Source: Gammaproteobacteria bacterium (GTDB lineage: Bacteria > Pseudomonadota > Gammaproteobacteria > Competibacterales > Competibacteraceae). From it: a stretch of DNA of 64,000 nt. Both the position numbers and the translations under genes were made by a program. Below the pieces are notes generated by a model. That model was not told the origin of the DNA. It ran no database searches and saw only the letters and a program-made list of their open reading frames with translations. The DNA lies in the NCBI GenBank assembly GCA_024235135.1, contig JACKMZ010000008.1, positions 1 through 64,000 on the forward strand. The letters run 5' to 3'. How positions within the stretch are numbered: position 1 is the first letter of the stretch; each line of letters begins with the position of its first letter. Positions 9,416-18,091 of the stretch are shown in pieces.

Positions 9416-9769
9416 TTGAAAATAAAACATATTATGTTGTTGATCATCACTGTGCTGACTATCGGCTTCCTACAGCCACTCGTTATGCTGATCGGCGGAT
9501 TCACCTTGATCGCTGGCGTACTGGCATGGATTTATTCAGACCTGCCACCGGAAAAACAGAACGCTTGGGAGTCACGGATCGCGCACTTTATGGAACAGTT
9601 GCGTAATGGGTTGCGGAAACAGCCGAAACCTTATGCCGATACTCCGATCCTGGACTCCGAACCCAGGCCGAAAATCAAACGTTCCACTCCAGTCCGCGAA
9701 GAATTAGTGCAAGTCGGGAGTAACACGCCTGACAAGGAATACCCCGATCGTTCTGCGACCCCCAGCTAG
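9416..9769 (+). CDS. Small membrane protein, unknown
   Basis: A 117-aa protein of unknown function. TTG at 9416 is chosen because GCGGAGGA ends 5 nt upstream; the GTG at 9380 has no such site. One long hydrophobic hairpin (about residues 4-43, HIMLLIITVLTIGFL then VMLIGGFTLIAGVLAWIY) could form two membrane segments. A charged, disordered C-terminal tail with PEKQNAWESR and several Pro/Lys/Arg clusters follows. It is divergent from the FHA gene across about 250 bp. No family recognised. Confidence 0.5.
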   Translation: MKIKHIMLLIITVLTIGFLQPLVMLIGGFTLIAGVLAWIYSDLPPEKQNAWESRIAHFMEQLRNGLRKQPKPYADTPILDSEPRPKIKRSTPVREELVQVGSNTPDKEYPDRSATPS

Positions 9770-9786
9770 TCTTGCCGCAATACCCG

Positions 9787-10090
9787 TCAGTAACCCACGT
9801 TCAAGGCCAGGATCGCCGCTTCGGCCGAAGCCCAGACGTATTCAGTCCGTAGGGCTTTAAAATCCATGACGATGGCTTTTTCGTGTGATAGCCATCGTCG
9901 CCGTTGCTATCATCCGTTTGCATGGAGCACATCGTCGCGCGGATCACTCACGTTGTTGACGAAGATTTCGATCATGATCAGCATTGCCATAAAAGTATCG
10001 AAGGTGGCCAGGATGTCATTGACATTGAGCAAACAGAATGAGGAACTGACGCGGCGCTGAACCCTGGTTACACGCGCTCCAACCTGAGGA
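9787..10090 (-). pseudogene. psiE: Decayed psiE-family membrane protein gene
   Basis: Read on the minus strand, 10060-9919 encodes QRRVSSSFCLLNVNDILATF, then FMAMLIMIEIFVNN and a DDVLH motif. This matches the middle of PsiE (phosphate-starvation-inducible, four-helix membrane proteins; typical core NDILATFGAFMAVLIAIEIF). Two stop codons follow. In the next frame the coding resumes as ATATMAITRK, and the first frame returns as KAIVMDFKALRTEYVWASAE, ending at AILALNVGY then TGA at 9787-9789. So there are at least two compensating indels, an early stop and no N-terminal helix. The match is from memory of the family, not from a search. It lies in the otherwise empty gap between the small membrane protein and the thioesterase. 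Confidence 0.65.
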
Positions 10091-10298
10091 CGAGGGTTCT
10101 CGATACGGCCGGCAAGCGTGCGCGAGCGAATGACGGCGCGTCACACGTATATCGGTGGTTCCTCTTTTCCGTCGAACCGTGGGTTCTCTTTCCTTGACTC
10201 AATCAGGGCGGGGATCGCCTTGGGCAGGCGCGGCTGACCCTGGGTTATTCAGTACGCGGCCGTGGGAGAAACCCAAAATCACGATCAACGGTTCTGAC

Positions 10299-10811
10299 TC
10301 AACGGGCGGCTTTGGCGCGCACGCCCATGACCCGGCCGGCCTGGGTGGGATGAGGCAATTGGATGTGCTGGGTCATCAGCGCGTTAAGCTCATCTAGGAT
10401 CACCACGGGCATCGGCGCGCCCCGGCGCTCCGTCAGATCGACATGAATCAGCAGCAGTTCCGTGGTGGCGATCAAAACATCCTGGGTGGCGTGCATCATG
10501 CGATGAAAGTAGTGGATGCGCTTGCTGTCGAATCCAAGTAGCTGTGTGGCGACGTTGAATGGCTCGCCGGCATGTAACTCGCGTTGGTAATTCACGTGCA
10601 TTTCAACCACGAAGGTCGAGCACTGTGTCCGCGCGCGATACCCCGCATCCATGCCCAGATAGTCCATCAGGGCGTCAGTGGCGTGATCGAAGGCCAGTAC
10701 GTAATACGCGACATTCATATGGCCGTTGTAATCGATCCAAGCCGGTGGCACGTTGCCTTGATAGAGCACTAGCGGGGCTGGGTCCGAGGGAGGGGTTTGC
10801 TTGGAAAACAT
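10299..10811 (-). CDS. Hot-dog fold acyl-CoA thioesterase family protein
   Basis: A 170-aa thioesterase of the 4-hydroxybenzoyl-CoA / carnitine-associated type. The signature is WIDYNGHMNVAYYVLAFDHATD near residues 25-46, where the Asp/Asn-Gly-His-Met loop forms the active site. The second strand-rich half (VEMHVNYQRELHAGEPFNV, KRIHYFHRMMHA) completes one hot-dog fold. It would hydrolyse an acyl-CoA thioester in the cytoplasm; the chain type cannot be told. Start ATG at 10811. It is followed by the psiE remnant and preceded, in the same direction, by the DUF6231 gene. Confidence 0.85.
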   Translation of the reverse strand: MFSKQTPPSDPAPLVLYQGNVPPAWIDYNGHMNVAYYVLAFDHATDALMDYLGMDAGYRARTQCSTFVVEMHVNYQRELHAGEPFNVATQLLGFDSKRIHYFHRMMHATQDVLIATTELLLIHVDLTERRGAPMPVVILDELNALMTQHIQLPHPTQAGRVMGVRAKAAR

Positions 10812-10884
10812 CAGACGGCAATTCGCATTAACGGGTCGGAAGACGGTGTGTAACGAGCCACAGCTCGGAGCGTATGGAGTCCGG

Positions 10885-11382
10885 TCATGGTCTCCAGTGT
10901 TCGGGGTTCGCCCAATGCCGGCTGTTGAACCACTCGGGCGTCGTTTTGTAGGATTCGATAGTATAGTGAAAAAGTTGCAGGGGTTTTCCTTCCACTTGGT
11001 AGCAAGACAGGATAGTCATGCCATAACTCAGCAGGTCCGCTGTCCGCCAGTAGCTTCGCAGAGCTTCCCAACGGTGTCCTAGAGGCACCAACACGATCAG
11101 ACGGTGAGCCTGCACATCGCGTAGCCGAGCCAACAGGATGCCCGCCGTCCTGCGATCGAGGTATTCCAGGGTATTGGCTACCACAGCGAGATCGAAGCGC
11201 GCCTGTTCGTCGAGAGTTGCCAGGATATTATCGGTTAAGTGCGTGCGTTGACAATCGGCGGGTAGCGTGGTGGGCGGCAGCGGGTCGTGCTCCGGATCGA
11301 TGAGCAGTAGCGAACGCGGGCGCGCAACTTCCAGTAAAGTAGCAAGATCCTTATGATGTACTCGATGGTGTACAGGATGCAT
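10885..11382 (-). CDS. DUF6231 family protein
   Basis: 165 residues. The C-terminal signature (LFHYTIESYKTTPEWFNSRHWANPEHW) and the central FDLAVVANTLEYLDRRTAGILLARLRD block match the gammaproteobacterial DUF6231 family as I remember it. The fold resembles a degenerate SAM-dependent methyltransferase: the acidic loop SLLLIDPEHD sits where the Rossmann motif would be, but the Gly-rich motif I is absent, so catalysis is doubtful. The role is unknown. It lies divergent from thiD with about 100 bp between. Confidence 0.7.
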   Translation of the reverse strand: MHPVHHRVHHKDLATLLEVARPRSLLLIDPEHDPLPPTTLPADCQRTHLTDNILATLDEQARFDLAVVANTLEYLDRRTAGILLARLRDVQAHRLIVLVPLGHRWEALRSYWRTADLLSYGMTILSCYQVEGKPLQLFHYTIESYKTTPEWFNSRHWANPEHWRP

Positions 11383-11483
11383 GGCGGGTTTCCACTGCTA
11401 CTTTTTCGAGGGCAAGGGTATGATTTCCGCCTGGATTCTCCCGGCAGGCGGGGTTCATTGTAATTGAAAACGAGGTGGGCGCG

Positions 11484-12281
11484 ATGCGTGGACGAGTATT
11501 AATTGTAGCGGGATCGGATTCGGGTGGCGGGGCAGGCATTCAGGGCGATCTGAAAACCGTCACGGCGCTCAGCGGTTACGCGGCCACGGCGCTCACCGCG
11601 TTGACCGCTCAGAATACCCGTGGCGTGTTCGGCATCCTGGCCGTACCACCGGATTTTATCATCCAACAAATGCGGTTGGTGCTGGAGGATATCGGCGCCG
11701 ATTGTATCAAGACCGGCATGTTGCACAACAGTGTCGTGATCGACGCCGTGGTCGGCGTCTTGGCCGATATGGCCCCCAAGACGCCGCTGGTGGTCGACCC
11801 GGTGATGTTCGCCAAGGGCGGTGCCGCGTTGTTGGACCCCGCGGCCCGTGAAAGCCTGAGTACCCGCCTATTGCCACGGGCCACGGTCGTGACTCCCAAT
11901 ACCGAGGAGGCGGAGGCCCTGACCGGCATCGCCATCACCGATCCCGATGCCATGGTCGTCGCGGCGCGGATTCTACTGGACCTGGGACCGCAGGCCGTCT
12001 TGATCAAGGGAGGCCATCTGCCGGGCGAAAATGTCATCAATTTGCTCGTCACGGCGCAAAGCGTGCATCGCTTTGTACAACCCCGACTAGAGAGTCCCCA
12101 TACACATGGTACCGGTTGCACGCTGGCCTCGGCGGTGGCGACGGGTCTGGCGCAGAATCTGTCGTTGGTCGCCGCCGTGGAGCGGGCCTTGGATTATGTG
12201 CATGAGGCCATCCGTAGCGCGCCGGGGTTGGGTGGCGGTCATGGGCCGCTCAATCACGCGCACACCGTGCGACCCCAGTAA
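11484..12281 (+). CDS. thiD: Hydroxymethylpyrimidine/phosphomethylpyrimidine kinase
   Basis: Phosphorylates HMP and then HMP-P to HMP-PP for thiamine synthesis, downstream of the ThiC product encoded at 34165-36045. It is a PfkB/ribokinase-like fold of about 265 aa: GSDSGGGAGIQGDLKT near the start, DPVMFAKGG in the middle, TPNTEEAEALTG, and the anion-hole/catalytic motif HTHGTGCTLASAVA near residue 210. ATG at 11484 follows a GAGG ribosome site; the GTG 9 nt upstream is less likely. Unlike thiC it has no THI-box leader here. moeA follows after about 110 bp, with a small stem-loop (CGAAGC/GCTTCG near 12302-12317) between. Confidence 0.95.
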   Translation: MRGRVLIVAGSDSGGGAGIQGDLKTVTALSGYAATALTALTAQNTRGVFGILAVPPDFIIQQMRLVLEDIGADCIKTGMLHNSVVIDAVVGVLADMAPKTPLVVDPVMFAKGGAALLDPAARESLSTRLLPRATVVTPNTEEAEALTGIAITDPDAMVVAARILLDLGPQAVLIKGGHLPGENVINLLVTAQSVHRFVQPRLESPHTHGTGCTLASAVATGLAQNLSLVAAVERALDYVHEAIRSAPGLGGGHGPLNHAHTVRPQ

Positions 12282-12389
12282 CCTGTTAAGCCGTCATAAA
12301 CGAAGCTTACCGGCTTCGATTGTGGCCTGCTCAACACGGACTCCTTCCAGGCTCAACCATCCTGCGCACTATTCCTGAGTGAACTCCGT

Positions 12390-13652
12390 ATGAATGCGAT
12401 TACCCCTCAACCCAGTTGCGCCGATCCGTTCGATAAGGAGGCTTTGCCCGTACAGGAAGCCCTACACCGTATTCTGGACGCCGTCGAAGCCGTCAGCGGG
12501 TACGAAAAGCTCGCCCTACGTAGCGCCCTGGGGCGAATACTGGCGCAGGCCGTGGTATCGCCGATGGCGGTACCGGCACACACCAATGCGGCGGTGGATG
12601 GTTACGCGGTACGCGTCGCCGATGCGCCGCTCACGGGCACGGTCGAACTGCGTGTCATTGGGACGGCTTGGGCCGGTTCATCCTTCTCGGGGCGGGTCGA
12701 AGCCGGCGAAGCCGTGCGCATTATGACCGGGGCCGTTGTCCCCCCAGGGGCGGATAGTATCGTCATGCAGGAACATGCCGAACGGGATGGCGATTGGGTA
12801 CGCATAGGTCCTGGCCCAAAGTCTCGGCAGAACATTCGCCTGGCCGGCGAGGATCTGGCTGCCGGCATGGCGGTATTAGAAGAAGGGCGCCGTCTCTCGC
12901 CCGCCGATTTGGGCTTGCTGGCTTCCCTGGGCATTACCGAACTGCGGGTGCGCCGTCGGCTCCGGGTCGCCTTCTTTTCAACTGGAGATGAGTTGCGTTC
13001 GCTGGGAGAGATCTTGGCCGAGGGTGAAATCTACGACAGCAATCGGTACACCCTGTACGGTATGTTGCAGCAACTCGGGGTGGAACTGCTGGATATGGGC
13101 GTGGTGCGCGACCGCCGCGAGGACTTGGCAATGGCCATTGAAGAGGCGGCGCGCCATGCCGACGTCATCATCACTTCAGGCGGGGTATCGGTTGGGGAAG
13201 CGGATTTCATCAAGGAAATACTCGCTGAACTGGGACAAGTGAATTTCTGGAAGATCGCCATGAAGCCGGGTCGTCCCCTGGCCTTCGGTCGAATCGGGAA
13301 ATCGCTGTTTTTCGGGTTGCCCGGAAATCCGGTATCGGTGATGGTGACCTACTATGAATTCGTGCAACCCGCCTTGCGTCGCATGATGGGGGAAGCCGTC
13401 ATCGACTCTCCCCGCTTCAAGGTCCCTTGCGCTACGCGCTTGCGCAAAAAACCCGGTCGTACCGAGTTCCAGCGCGGCATATTGGAAACCCAGGCCGATG
13501 GCAGTCTCATGGTGCGTGGTACGGGCGATCAAGGCTCGGGTATTCTACGCACCATGAGCCGCGCCAACTGCCTGATTGTCCTACCTCATGACGGTGGGAC
13601 TATCGAGCCCGGCACATGGGTCGATGTACAACCGTTCCACGGCTTGATGTAG
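12390..13652 (+). CDS. moeA: Molybdopterin molybdenumtransferase
   Basis: Inserts molybdate into adenylated molybdopterin to finish the molybdenum cofactor. The 420-aa product shows the MoeA domain order: N-terminal domains I/II (AVDGYAVRV, GEAVRIMTGAVVPPGADSIVMQEHAE), the MogA-like domain III (FFSTGDELRSLGE, YDSNRYTLYGML, ITSGGVSVGEADFIKEIL, KPGRPLAFGRIG, FFGLPGNPVSVMVTY) and the C-terminal beta domain. All key Asp/Gly motifs are present. Start ATG at 12390. No other moa/mob/mog gene is in the window. Confidence 0.95.
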   Translation: MNAITPQPSCADPFDKEALPVQEALHRILDAVEAVSGYEKLALRSALGRILAQAVVSPMAVPAHTNAAVDGYAVRVADAPLTGTVELRVIGTAWAGSSFSGRVEAGEAVRIMTGAVVPPGADSIVMQEHAERDGDWVRIGPGPKSRQNIRLAGEDLAAGMAVLEEGRRLSPADLGLLASLGITELRVRRRLRVAFFSTGDELRSLGEILAEGEIYDSNRYTLYGMLQQLGVELLDMGVVRDRREDLAMAIEEAARHADVIITSGGVSVGEADFIKEILAELGQVNFWKIAMKPGRPLAFGRIGKSLFFGLPGNPVSVMVTYYEFVQPALRRMMGEAVIDSPRFKVPCATRLRKKPGRTEFQRGILETQADGSLMVRGTGDQGSGILRTMSRANCLIVLPHDGGTIEPGTWVDVQPFHGLM

Positions 13653-13673
13653 CTTCGTCGTCGCGCCTTGGCA

Positions 13674-14285
13674 TCACAAGGGATGGACGTAATGCTCATC
13701 CTGCACGGGCACGACCTGATCCAACACATCTCTGAGTACGCGGCCCGGCGAACCGATGGAATCCACCGCTACTACGTCTTTCTGCGGATAATACTCCAGC
13801 AAGGGGAAGGTTTCGCGCTGGTAAACCTGCCAGCGTTGGCGGATGACTTTTTCGTCGGCGTCATCGTAGCGGTTCTCCTTCAAGGCGCGCTTACGCAGCC
13901 TTTCGACCATGGCTTGCTCATCTTCGCAGTGCAGATGCACGACCTTGAGCACATCCACGTACTCGCTCATCAACTTCGCCTGCTGGGGGGTGCGAGGGAT
14001 GCCGTCGAGAATCAGCAAGTCGACCAGTGGCTTGTAGTCGCCCAGCACGGTATGGGCATGGATGGCCTGCACCCATAGCCGCACGGTCAGTTCGTCCGGT
14101 ACGAGTTCTCCCCGCGAGCTGTATTCATAGAACTCCCTGCCCAGGTCGGAGGTGATGTCGAGGTTACGGAAAACCTCACCGCAGGAGAAATGATAAAACC
14201 CCGGAATGTTGCCAAGAATTTTGCCCTGGGTACCTTTACCGGTACCAGGGGCGCCAAATATGAGAACAGCCTTGTAGGGAGTCAT
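13674..14285 (-). CDS. Adenylate kinase-like nucleoside monophosphate kinase
   Basis: 203 aa with a P-loop GAPGTGKGTQ at residues 11-20, the NMP-binding arm (FSCGEVFRNL), the DGIPRTPQQAK motif (normally DGFPRT) and an Arg-containing C-terminus. It transfers phosphate from ATP to a nucleoside monophosphate. It is shorter than, and diverged from, housekeeping Adk: the LID region is short, has no Cys4 zinc site, and Phe is replaced by Ile in DGIPRT. It may therefore be a second, specialised kinase rather than the main adk. It converges on moeA with about 20 bp between. Confidence 0.8.
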   Translation of the reverse strand: MTPYKAVLIFGAPGTGKGTQGKILGNIPGFYHFSCGEVFRNLDITSDLGREFYEYSSRGELVPDELTVRLWVQAIHAHTVLGDYKPLVDLLILDGIPRTPQQAKLMSEYVDVLKVVHLHCEDEQAMVERLRKRALKENRYDDADEKVIRQRWQVYQRETFPLLEYYPQKDVVAVDSIGSPGRVLRDVLDQVVPVQDEHYVHPL

Positions 14286-14571
14286 GATTTTCGCTCGAAG
14301 TGGAGACCTGTGGATAAACAGTCAACCGTGTTGACCGCCCTTTGCCCAACAGCCCCAGCGATCCGCAAGAGCGGTGACGCATCGACATGTTGCGGCGTTT
14401 AATGAAAAAGATAGACACCGCGAGGGCCTGCATCAAGAATGGTACCGGGGTGTGGGAATTTAGCAAGTGTATTGGTGGGGATGGCGCTGTCAGGCGGAGC
14501 GAAAATGGTGTTCTCCGTTGATTGCCTGGGTCTGTGCCTGGGCTTGTTCGAAATAGATGGGGGAAATGACG

Positions 14572-15363
14572 ATGCTCCAACCCGCTGATCGGGAAGTTCT
14601 GCGGCAAGCGGTGATGGCTCTGGAAAATCCCGGTTTCGCCGCACGCCTGTCCCATTGGGTTGGAACGCCCCTGGAAAAGGCGTTGGTTTTATTGCCCGAG
14701 CCGGTCGCGGCTTCCGTTCATGAGGCCAGCCAGCAGGCTTTGACCAAGGCGTTGGACTGGGCGATCGTCAGCCTGGGCAATCCCCAGTTGAACAATGCGC
14801 TGTCCGCGCGTCGTCATCGCTTGTTATCTTGCCTCAGCGGCGCCGTGGGCGGCTTCTGGGGCGCGCCGGCTCTGGCTGTCGAGTTGCCGGTTACCACGTT
14901 GCTTATGTTGCGCGCTATTGCGGCCATCGCGGTCGAGCAAGGCGAGGATATGGACGAGATCGATGCCCGCTTGGCCTGTTTGGAAGTATTCGCGCTGGGC
15001 GGGAACAGTGATCGGGATGATGGCGCTGAAACCGGCTATTTCGCCGTGCGCGCGGCTTTGGCCAATGCCGTGTCGGAAGCGGCTCAATTTCTGGCGCAAA
15101 GGAATCTGGCGGACAGCAGCGCGCCGGCCCTGTTACGCTTGCTGGCTCAGGTGAGTACCCGCTTCGGCGTCAGTGTCTCACAGAAGCTGGCGGCACAGGC
15201 GGTGCCGTTGATCGGCGCCTTGGGGGGCGCGTCCGTGAACTGGATGTTCATGGACCATTTCCAAAGCATGGCCCAAGGGCACTTCAACGTCCGCCGGCTC
15301 GAACGCGAATACGGCAAGGCGGTCATTAAAGCGGAATACCAGCGGCTTTGCGACGAGCCGTGA
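14572..15363 (+). CDS. EcsC family protein
   Basis: About 263 aa. The family signature is a Gly/Ala-rich amphipathic core: SCLSGAVGGFWGAPALAVELPVTTLLMLRAIAAIA near residue 90, and AVPLIGALGGASVNWMFMDHFQSMAQGHFNVRRLE near residue 210. EcsC proteins are predicted to be membrane-associated; their biochemistry is unknown. ATG at 14572 lies 7 nt after GGGGGA; in-frame ATGs at 14557 and 14566 are possible. The gene stands alone between divergent adk-like and convergent tolC-like genes. Confidence 0.8.
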   Translation: MLQPADREVLRQAVMALENPGFAARLSHWVGTPLEKALVLLPEPVAASVHEASQQALTKALDWAIVSLGNPQLNNALSARRHRLLSCLSGAVGGFWGAPALAVELPVTTLLMLRAIAAIAVEQGEDMDEIDARLACLEVFALGGNSDRDDGAETGYFAVRAALANAVSEAAQFLAQRNLADSSAPALLRLLAQVSTRFGVSVSQKLAAQAVPLIGALGGASVNWMFMDHFQSMAQGHFNVRRLEREYGKAVIKAEYQRLCDEP

Positions 15364-15396
15364 CCGCAAGTCCCGCCTAACCGAACAGTCTTGTTA

Positions 15397-16812
15397 TCAA
15401 CGCCCCGGCGCCGGGGGCGGTGGAAGCGTTCCGGATGCATCGATGCCTTGTGTCGCCTTCCGCGCTTCCTGTGCCACCTGATCCTCGATTTGTTGTCGCG
15501 AGCGGGCAATCCGCAACCAATGCGTCAAGGTTTCCAGATCCTGAACGCTCAATTGCGCGCCGGCCTGTTTAAGACGCAGGAAATTGAGGATGTAGTCATA
15601 GCGTGATTGCGCATAGTTGCGTTCCGCCAGAAACAAATCACGTTGTGCGTCCAGCACGTCGACGATAGTGCGGGTGCCCACCTCGAAGCCTGCTTCGGTC
15701 GCCTCCAAGGAACTACGGTTGGAAACGCGGGCTTGATCGAAGGCGCGAACGCGGCTGATGGCGGTCTCCAGACCGCGATAGGAATCCCGTACCTGACGTA
15801 GAATCTGGCGTTGTAGCTGCTCCAGGCGTTCCTTGGCGGATTCATGTTGGTAGGCGGCTTCCCGCGTTTGTGAGACCACCGCGCCACCCTGGTACAGAGG
15901 GATGTTCAGCCGCAGGCTGACCGCCGCCCCGTTGGTTTCAATGGTGCCGGTGTCGTTATCGGTATAACCGGCCGTCAGGTCCAGGTTGGGATAGTGTCCG
16001 GCTTTCTGTAAGTTGATATTTTCGCGGCTGACTTCCACGCCGAAGGCGGCACTCAGCAATTGCGGATTGTTGTCCAGAGCCAAACGGACCCACGCTTCGG
16101 GATCGGCCGGATCGGGTTTGTTAAGCGGCGCGTCCTCGCTCAGATCTTCAATTTCGTCGTAAGAGCGGCCCGTCACTTCGCGCAGGGCCTCTACCGCATC
16201 CGCCACGGCGTTACGCGCACTGATTACGTCGGCGTCCGCCAAGTCGTAACGCGCCTGGGCCTCGAATACGTCTGTGATGGTGGTCAGGCCCACTTCGAAG
16301 CGGCGCTTGGCCTGTTCCAATTGACGGGCGATGGCATTTTTGTCGGAAGCACTATAAATCAGTTCCGATAGGGCCGACAACACGCCGAAATAACGGTCGG
16401 TGACGCGCACGATCAGGTCTTGTTGGGCGGTGACGAAATCGGCTTCGGCTTGATCGATCACCGACTCGGCCTGGCGTACACGGACGTTGCTAGCCTGATT
16501 AAAGAGCGGTTGCACCACATCGACACTGTAGGTGTGCGAGGAGAAACTGGAATCCGCGTTCACGACGTTGGTGTGGACGGCGAAATCGCGACTCTGAACG
16601 GCGCCTGCATTCAGGGAGGGTAACAGCAGGGCGCGCGCCTGGTTGCGGGTTTCTTGGCTGGCCAAGCGGTCGGATGCCGCCGCTCTGAGCTGCGGATCAC
16701 TGTCCAACGCCTGCCGATAAGCTTCCATGAGATCGACCGACCAGGCCGTTGGCGCGGAGGTCAAACACAGCAAGCCGAGAACTGCGGGATACTTGCCAAA
16801 TCGGAATATCAT
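15397..16812 (-). CDS. tolC: TolC family outer-membrane channel
   Basis: A type I secretion/efflux outer-membrane channel. 471 aa with a signal peptide (FPAVLGLLCLTSAPTAWSVD-like region), then two repeats of the outer-membrane efflux fold. Typical stretches are LMEAYRQALDSDPQLRAA, RFEVGLTTITDVFEAQARYDLADADVISARN in the first half and AGFEVGTRTIVDVLDAQRDLFLAERNYAQSRYDYI in the second; the VG(T)xTxxDVLxAQ signature appears in both. It trimerises to bridge the periplasm. The C-terminus is Pro-rich (TLPPPPAPGR). It lies downstream of pcm and the rhodanese gene in the same direction, a conserved gammaproteobacterial order. No inner-membrane or adaptor partner is here. Confidence 0.93.
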   Translation of the reverse strand: MIFRFGKYPAVLGLLCLTSAPTAWSVDLMEAYRQALDSDPQLRAAASDRLASQETRNQARALLLPSLNAGAVQSRDFAVHTNVVNADSSFSSHTYSVDVVQPLFNQASNVRVRQAESVIDQAEADFVTAQQDLIVRVTDRYFGVLSALSELIYSASDKNAIARQLEQAKRRFEVGLTTITDVFEAQARYDLADADVISARNAVADAVEALREVTGRSYDEIEDLSEDAPLNKPDPADPEAWVRLALDNNPQLLSAAFGVEVSRENINLQKAGHYPNLDLTAGYTDNDTGTIETNGAAVSLRLNIPLYQGGAVVSQTREAAYQHESAKERLEQLQRQILRQVRDSYRGLETAISRVRAFDQARVSNRSSLEATEAGFEVGTRTIVDVLDAQRDLFLAERNYAQSRYDYILNFLRLKQAGAQLSVQDLETLTHWLRIARSRQQIEDQVAQEARKATQGIDASGTLPPPPAPGR

Positions 16813-16875
16813 CTCAAGTCCCTGGGTCTATGAGTTTTTCGGGGCCGAATCGAAGTGGTCGCCATGGGTGGTCAG

Positions 16876-16901
16876 CCAGCGGGCAAGCCAAGCCCGCCTG
16901 G
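16876..16901 (-). terminator. Hairpin between rhodanese and tolC
   Basis: CCAGCGGGC pairs with GCCCG-C-CTGG with one bulged base, around a 7-nt loop. It lies between the rhodanese stop and the tolC start. No U-tract follows, so termination is uncertain. Confidence 0.3.
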
Positions 16902-16912
16902 CGGGGCGCTGA

Positions 16913-17233
16913 TCAGTAGCTAGGAACATCCGGGTCGACATCCCGCGACCATGCATCGATACCACCCTGCAGATTGATGACCTGGGTAAAGCCGGAATTT
17001 TCCAGGAAGTAACCCACTTGGAAGCTGCGGATACCGTGATGGCAGATTACCACGACGGTTTGGTGGGGGTCCCATTCGGATTGAGTCTGGGGAACCCGGC
17101 CCATCGGTACGTTGCGTGAGCCGGGAATATGCCCGATGGCAAACTCCCAAGGTTCCCGGACATCCAGAAGCAACGGGGGCGTTACCGCTTCCTGCAAAAA
17201 GCGTTGTAACTGAGCGGCATTGAGCTGCTGCAT
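16913..17233 (-). CDS. Single-domain rhodanese (sulfurtransferase)
   Basis: 106-aa rhodanese-like protein with LLLDVREPWEFAIGHIPGSRNVPM at the CH2A-like position and the active-site loop VVICHHGIRSFQVG (Cys at about residue 64). It could move sulfane sulfur to thiophilic acceptors; the substrate is unknown. It starts 16 bp after pcm and precedes tolC, so pcm-rhodanese-tolC probably form one unit. Confidence 0.9.
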   Translation of the reverse strand: MQQLNAAQLQRFLQEAVTPPLLLDVREPWEFAIGHIPGSRNVPMGRVPQTQSEWDPHQTVVVICHHGIRSFQVGYFLENSGFTQVINLQGGIDAWSRDVDPDVPSY

Positions 17234-17249
17234 GAAGTGTTCGTAGCGA

Positions 17250-17909
17250 TTAGAACTCGAAGATTTTCTTGGGGCTACCCGTGATCATCGGAGGCAGTTG
17301 CGTGTCGAACAGGCTCTGGCGCAGCCATTCTTGCTCGCCGGTGCGTGTGATCAACAGGGCCTCCATAATGGGAGCTTCGCCTACTACGACGAACAAACGG
17401 CCACCAAGGTTCAATTGTTCATGCCAGGGAGGAGTCAAATGGGGGAGGGAAGCGGTCAGTGCGATCACGTCGTAATGCTGCTCGCCCCAGCCCTTGGCGG
17501 CATCGCCATTCTCCAACCGCACTTCGGCCAGACCGTGGTCGTCCAGGCGTTGCCTGGCGGCGTCGGTGAAATCTGTAAAGATCTCCACACTCGTTACCCG
17601 CGCACCGAGTTTCGCCAGACACGCGCAGAGATAACCGCTGCCTGTACCGATTTCCAGGATGCTGTCGTCCGGGCGAGGATTCAAAGCCTGCAACAGCCGC
17701 CCTTCGAGGTTCGGGTGCATCATCATCTGCCCATGCCCTAGAGGAATGGGCACGTCGGCGAAGGCCAGATTGCGGTAACGGGAAGGGACGAAATCCTCCC
17801 GAGGGGTTCCGGACAGCACGTCCAATACCCGCTGGTCCAACACCTCCCAGGGGCGGATTTGCTGTTCGATCATGTTGAAGCGGGCTTGTTCTACGTTGAG
17901 GGCGCTCAT
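17250..17909 (-). CDS. pcm: Protein-L-isoaspartate O-methyltransferase
   Basis: SAM-dependent repair of isoaspartyl residues in damaged proteins. ATG at 17909 (MSALNVEQARFNMIEQQIRPW) is the family start; an upstream ATG gives a 21-residue leader without homology. About 219 aa. The motifs are PREDFVPSRYRNLAFADVPIPLGHGQMMMHP, motif I ILEIGTGSGYLCACLAKLGARVTSVEI, and the end SPKKIFEF. The family's catalytic Ser/Thr-type SQP element reads HGQMMMHP here, as in the short Pcm paralogues linked to tolC in gammaproteobacteria. It may therefore be a tolC-linked paralogue of the main Pcm. Confidence 0.88.
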   Translation of the reverse strand: MSALNVEQARFNMIEQQIRPWEVLDQRVLDVLSGTPREDFVPSRYRNLAFADVPIPLGHGQMMMHPNLEGRLLQALNPRPDDSILEIGTGSGYLCACLAKLGARVTSVEIFTDFTDAARQRLDDHGLAEVRLENGDAAKGWGEQHYDVIALTASLPHLTPPWHEQLNLGGRLFVVVGEAPIMEALLITRTGEQEWLRQSLFDTQLPPMITGSPKKIFEF

Positions 17910-18091
17910 GGCGTGAAGGGTACAGTTTAAATAGCCGCATTGTAGCATACGCAGGTCCTGCCCCGCGGCCAAGCAACCGGGCTATTGTCGCCTCATCATA
18001 AATGGTGGGGAAAGCCGGGTGTATTGAAACTCCGTTGGCCATCCCCATCTAGTACCGGCAATTGATACCCGCTTTCCCCAGAGTGCCGATT

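Noticed and set aside
9922..10041. 39-codon acidic plus-strand frame in the psiE remnant
   Set aside because: No ribosome site; it is the complement of the PsiE-like coding sequence.
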